Below are positions 62,079 to 64,000 of a DNA stretch of 64,000 bases, one piece after another (position 1 is the first letter of the stretch; each line of letters opens with the position of its first letter). Location: assembly GCA_011523365.1 (NCBI GenBank), contig WTGY01000151.1:1-64000 (forward strand). The letters are read 5' to 3'. The translations under genes were made by a program, and so were the position numbers. The stretch is from Caldilineaceae bacterium (lineage in GTDB: Bacteria; Chloroflexota; Anaerolineae; Caldilineales; Caldilineaceae). The notes below the pieces were generated by a model that saw only the letters and a program-made list of their open reading frames with translations, did no database searches and was not told the DNA's origin.

Positions 62079-62485
62079 CGAATTATCTCCTTGATACGAA
62101 TGTTCTCATCAGATTCTTGCGCGATGACCATGATGAGCACTCTCCGGTTGCCCAAGGGCTGTTTTTGGAAGCACTTTCAGGAGAATGTTTACTGATTTTG
62201 ACGGACGTTGCAGTTGCCGAAGCCGTGTGGGTTCTCCTTTCCGTTTACAAGATCGATCGCAGGCAGATTGCGGAAGAGTTACAGTTTATTGCAAAAAGCC
62301 CAGGCGTTCGTTGTGTGAATCGAAATGAATTGTTAGATGCATTGGATCGCTTTGCCATAACAAGATTCGATTTCTTGGATTGTTATCTGGCCGCCATGGC
62401 CGCTGCTTCTGGCGACCACGTTGCGACGTTTGACAATGACTTCGTCAGATTTACGGACGTCCTGCGTTGGGACCATGGCGTTTGA
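62075..62485 (+). CDS. PIN-domain toxin, VapC-like
   Basis: 136-aa predicted Mg-dependent ribonuclease. Acidic active-site positions D7 (LLDTNVLIRF), E49 (VAEAVW), D99/D102 (FDFLDCYLA) and D120/D122 (TFDNDF) are conserved. It overlaps the antitoxin gene by 4 nt (ATGA), the usual arrangement. The pair is more A+T-rich than its surroundings and is probably horizontally acquired. Confidence 0.85.
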   Translation: MTNYLLDTNVLIRFLRDDHDEHSPVAQGLFLEALSGECLLILTDVAVAEAVWVLLSVYKIDRRQIAEELQFIAKSPGVRCVNRNELLDALDRFAITRFDFLDCYLAAMAAASGDHVATFDNDFVRFTDVLRWDHGV

Positions 62486-62577
62486 ATGGACATGCTGAGT
62501 AAAGTCTATAGACGCGAGAAATCCGCCGCACTCCTGTGTGGGCCGTTGCGTACTTTCACTCTATCTCTTTACCCACT

Positions 62578-62892
62578 CTAACTGAACAGAATCGTCACCA
62601 ACACCGCGCACTCTTCCTCCGCCTCCAGCGCGTGCATCGTCCCGCCCTCCAAGAAGAGCCAGGAACCCGGAGCCAGCGCCCGCGGCTCGTCCTCAACGAA
62701 GAATGTGCAGTTACCGCTGAGGCAATGAACTGTGATCGGGCCGTCAACTTTGTGCGGTGGGATCTTCTTGCCCGGGCCGAGGTAGACGCGAATCGCTTCG
62801 AACTCTTTCTCCTTGACGACGGCGGTCGAAGCCGTGCCGCCAAAGGTGTTGAGGTCAATTACCTTCCCGTGTTCTGCATGCTCGATAGCCAC
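62578..62892 (-). CDS. small cupin-domain protein
   Basis: 104-aa single cupin. Metal-type positions fall in KKIPPHKVDGPITVHCLSG (His) and GTMHALEAEE (His); the first motif is shorter than the classical one, so metal binding is uncertain. GTG start with AAAGGAGG 7 nt upstream. It follows gcvT by 20 nt on the same strand and is probably co-transcribed. Confidence 0.8.
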   Translation of the reverse strand: MAIEHAEHGKVIDLNTFGGTASTAVVKEKEFEAIRVYLGPGKKIPPHKVDGPITVHCLSGNCTFFVEDEPRALAPGSWLFLEGGTMHALEAEEECAVLVTILFS

Positions 62893-62912
62893 TTCAGAAC
62901 CTCCTTTCTAAC

Positions 62913-64000
62913 TCACCGTCTCGCCCTATAAAACGGTCGCTTGCAAATACGTGCCCGGCGCGGCCTGCCGCGGATAAGTATGTGGATTTCCGAGCCGATG
63001 CGCGTCATTCCGCGCGGCAAATAGCCCAGGCCGACAAACTTGTCCAGCGTCGGGCTCTTCATGCCGGTGGTTACATGGCCGACCACCTGCCCCTCCAAAC
63101 CAATGATCCCGTGGTCCTCCCTGGGAACGGCCTTCTCTATCATTTCGAAGCCCACCAGGAAACGCTCCGTTCCCTCCAATTTCACTTTCAGCAGCGCGTT
63201 GCGCCCCAGAAAGTCCTGTTTCTGCAGGGCGACGACCCAGCCGAGCCGCGCTTCGTAGGGGTTGGTCTTGGCGTCGATTTCGTGGCCGTAAAGTGACATG
63301 CAGGCTTCGAAGCGCAGACTGTCGCGGGCCGCAAGGCCGCACGGCAGCAGACCGTCGCGAGCCCCCTCCGCCAGCAGCGAATCCCAGAAAGATACCGCCT
63401 TGTCGGGAGGCAGGTAGAGTTCGAACCCGTCCTCGCCCGTGTAGCCGGTGCGGCCGAGGAGCATGTCGACGCCACCCACTTCAGCCTGCAGAGCCGAGCG
63501 CGGCGGCGCGGCTGAAAGATTGGCGGCGCTCATCCTGTCCAGGATCGCGGCGGCCTTGGGGCCCTGCACGGCCAGCATATAGGTTTCGTCCGAAATGTCG
63601 GTCAGCTCAACGCGATAGCCGTGGGTAAAGCTCTGCAACCAGGTGAAATCCTTTTCCCGGTTGGCCGCGTTGACGACGATCAGCCATGTATCGGGCAGGC
63701 GGTAGATGAATATGTCATCTACGATCGTGCCGTCATCGTAGCAGAGCAGGCTGTAGCGGGCTTCCCATTCCTCCAGCGAAGCGACGTCGGCGACCTGCAC
63801 ATACTGAAGATAGGCCAATGCGTCCTCACCGCTGAGCGCAAACTGGCCCATGTGGTCGATATCGAATACGCCGGCAGCTGTACGCACGCTCCGGTGTTCT
63901 GCATTGGGGCCGGCCGTGTACTGTACAGGCAGCTCGTAGTCGGCAAAGGGAACCATGCGTCCGCCCAGTTCCACGTGTCGGTCGTAAAGTCGGGTCTGTT
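62913..64000 (-). CDS. aminomethyltransferase, glycine cleavage T protein (5' end beyond window)
   Basis: Open to the window edge. The frame continues upstream of the GTG at 63974 as TRLYDRHVELGGRMVPF, the usual T-protein N-terminus, so that GTG is internal and only a few residues are missing. The folate-binding fold is visible with FDIDHMGQF, DDIFIYRL, VQGPKA, GRTGYTGEDGFE and LAARDSLRFEACM; the C-terminus CKRPFYR is typical. It would transfer the aminomethyl carbon to tetrahydrofolate. The rest of the gcv genes, if present, lie outside. Confidence 0.92.
   Translation of the reverse strand, partial: QTRLYDRHVELGGRMVPFADYELPVQYTAGPNAEHRSVRTAAGVFDIDHMGQFALSGEDALAYLQYVQVADVASLEEWEARYSLLCYDDGTIVDDIFIYRLPDTWLIVVNAANREKDFTWLQSFTHGYRVELTDISDETYMLAVQGPKAAAILDRMSAANLSAAPPRSALQAEVGGVDMLLGRTGYTGEDGFELYLPPDKAVSFWDSLLAEGARDGLLPCGLAARDSLRFEACMSLYGHEIDAKTNPYEARLGWVVALQKQDFLGRNALLKVKLEGTERFLVGFEMIEKAVPREDHGIIGLEGQVVGHVTTGMKSPTLDKFVGLGYLPRGMTRIGSEIHILIRGRPRRARICKRPFYRARR

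Noticed and set aside
63972-63974. GTG as the true start of gcvT
   Set aside because: The frame continues upstream with the family's usual N-terminal LYDRHVELGG, so the gene runs off the window.

Overview
This 64 kb window is GC-rich bacterial chromosome packed with solute uptake and sugar/organic-acid catabolism genes. Signals that recur are lipoprotein substrate-binding proteins (several with twin-arginine leaders), phytanoyl-CoA-type dioxygenases, Gfo/Idh/MocA oxidoreductases, extended SDR dehydrogenases, BNR/Asp-box sialidase-like proteins and D-2-hydroxyacid dehydrogenases. This mix is typical of heterotrophic Chloroflexota (Caldilinea-like or host-associated lineages), but no rRNA or marker gene is present, so the assignment is an inference.

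Layout: (1) 439-8266, plus: dioxygenase, MocA oxidoreductase, then a family-5 importer (binding protein and two permeases) and an SDR. (2) 15046-8378, minus: a complete family-5 importer (binding protein, two permeases, two ATPases). (3) 25423-15183, minus: a ferritin-like protein; a tandem array of SDR and NHL-propeller genes in which a 1.74 kb SDR-propeller unit occurs twice with an extra SDR between; a second dioxygenase; a glycosidase-like/formylglycine-enzyme-like fusion; a hydroxyacid dehydrogenase. (4) 26436-32272, plus: CUT1-type sugar importer, second ferritin-like protein, PfkB kinase. (5) 42655-32327, minus: three sialidase-like proteins, a putative glycosidase, a third family-5 importer, a methyltransferase. 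(6) 43712-46556, plus: two hydroxyacid dehydrogenases and a HpcH/HpaI aldolase. (7) 49826-46582, minus: TIM-barrel isomerase, SDR, amidohydrolase. (8) 50081-55029, plus: SDR, M24 peptidase, orphan FtsX-like permease. (9) 55892-61600, plus: second CUT1 importer, sialidase-like protein, MocA oxidoreductase. (10) 61782-64000: a VapBC-like toxin-antitoxin pair, a cupin and the 3' part of gcvT.

Working together, five importers would bring in oligosaccharides, sugar acids or peptides, and a set of enzymes without visible signal peptides would process them in the cytoplasm. Only one importer has its own ATPases.

The most unusual structure is a dispersed element of about 455-465 bp with 11-bp terminal inverted repeats (GGGTGCATCCC). 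There are three intact copies, one with a decayed right end and two truncated ones. At four ends the repeat stops 15-16 nt from a near-consensus sigma70 -35 box that reads away from it. Other findings: strong hairpins between the binding-protein gene and the first permease gene in all five importers; two paralogous proteins with a bacterioferritin-like diiron ligand spacing encoded beside transport genes; and the amplified SDR-propeller array.
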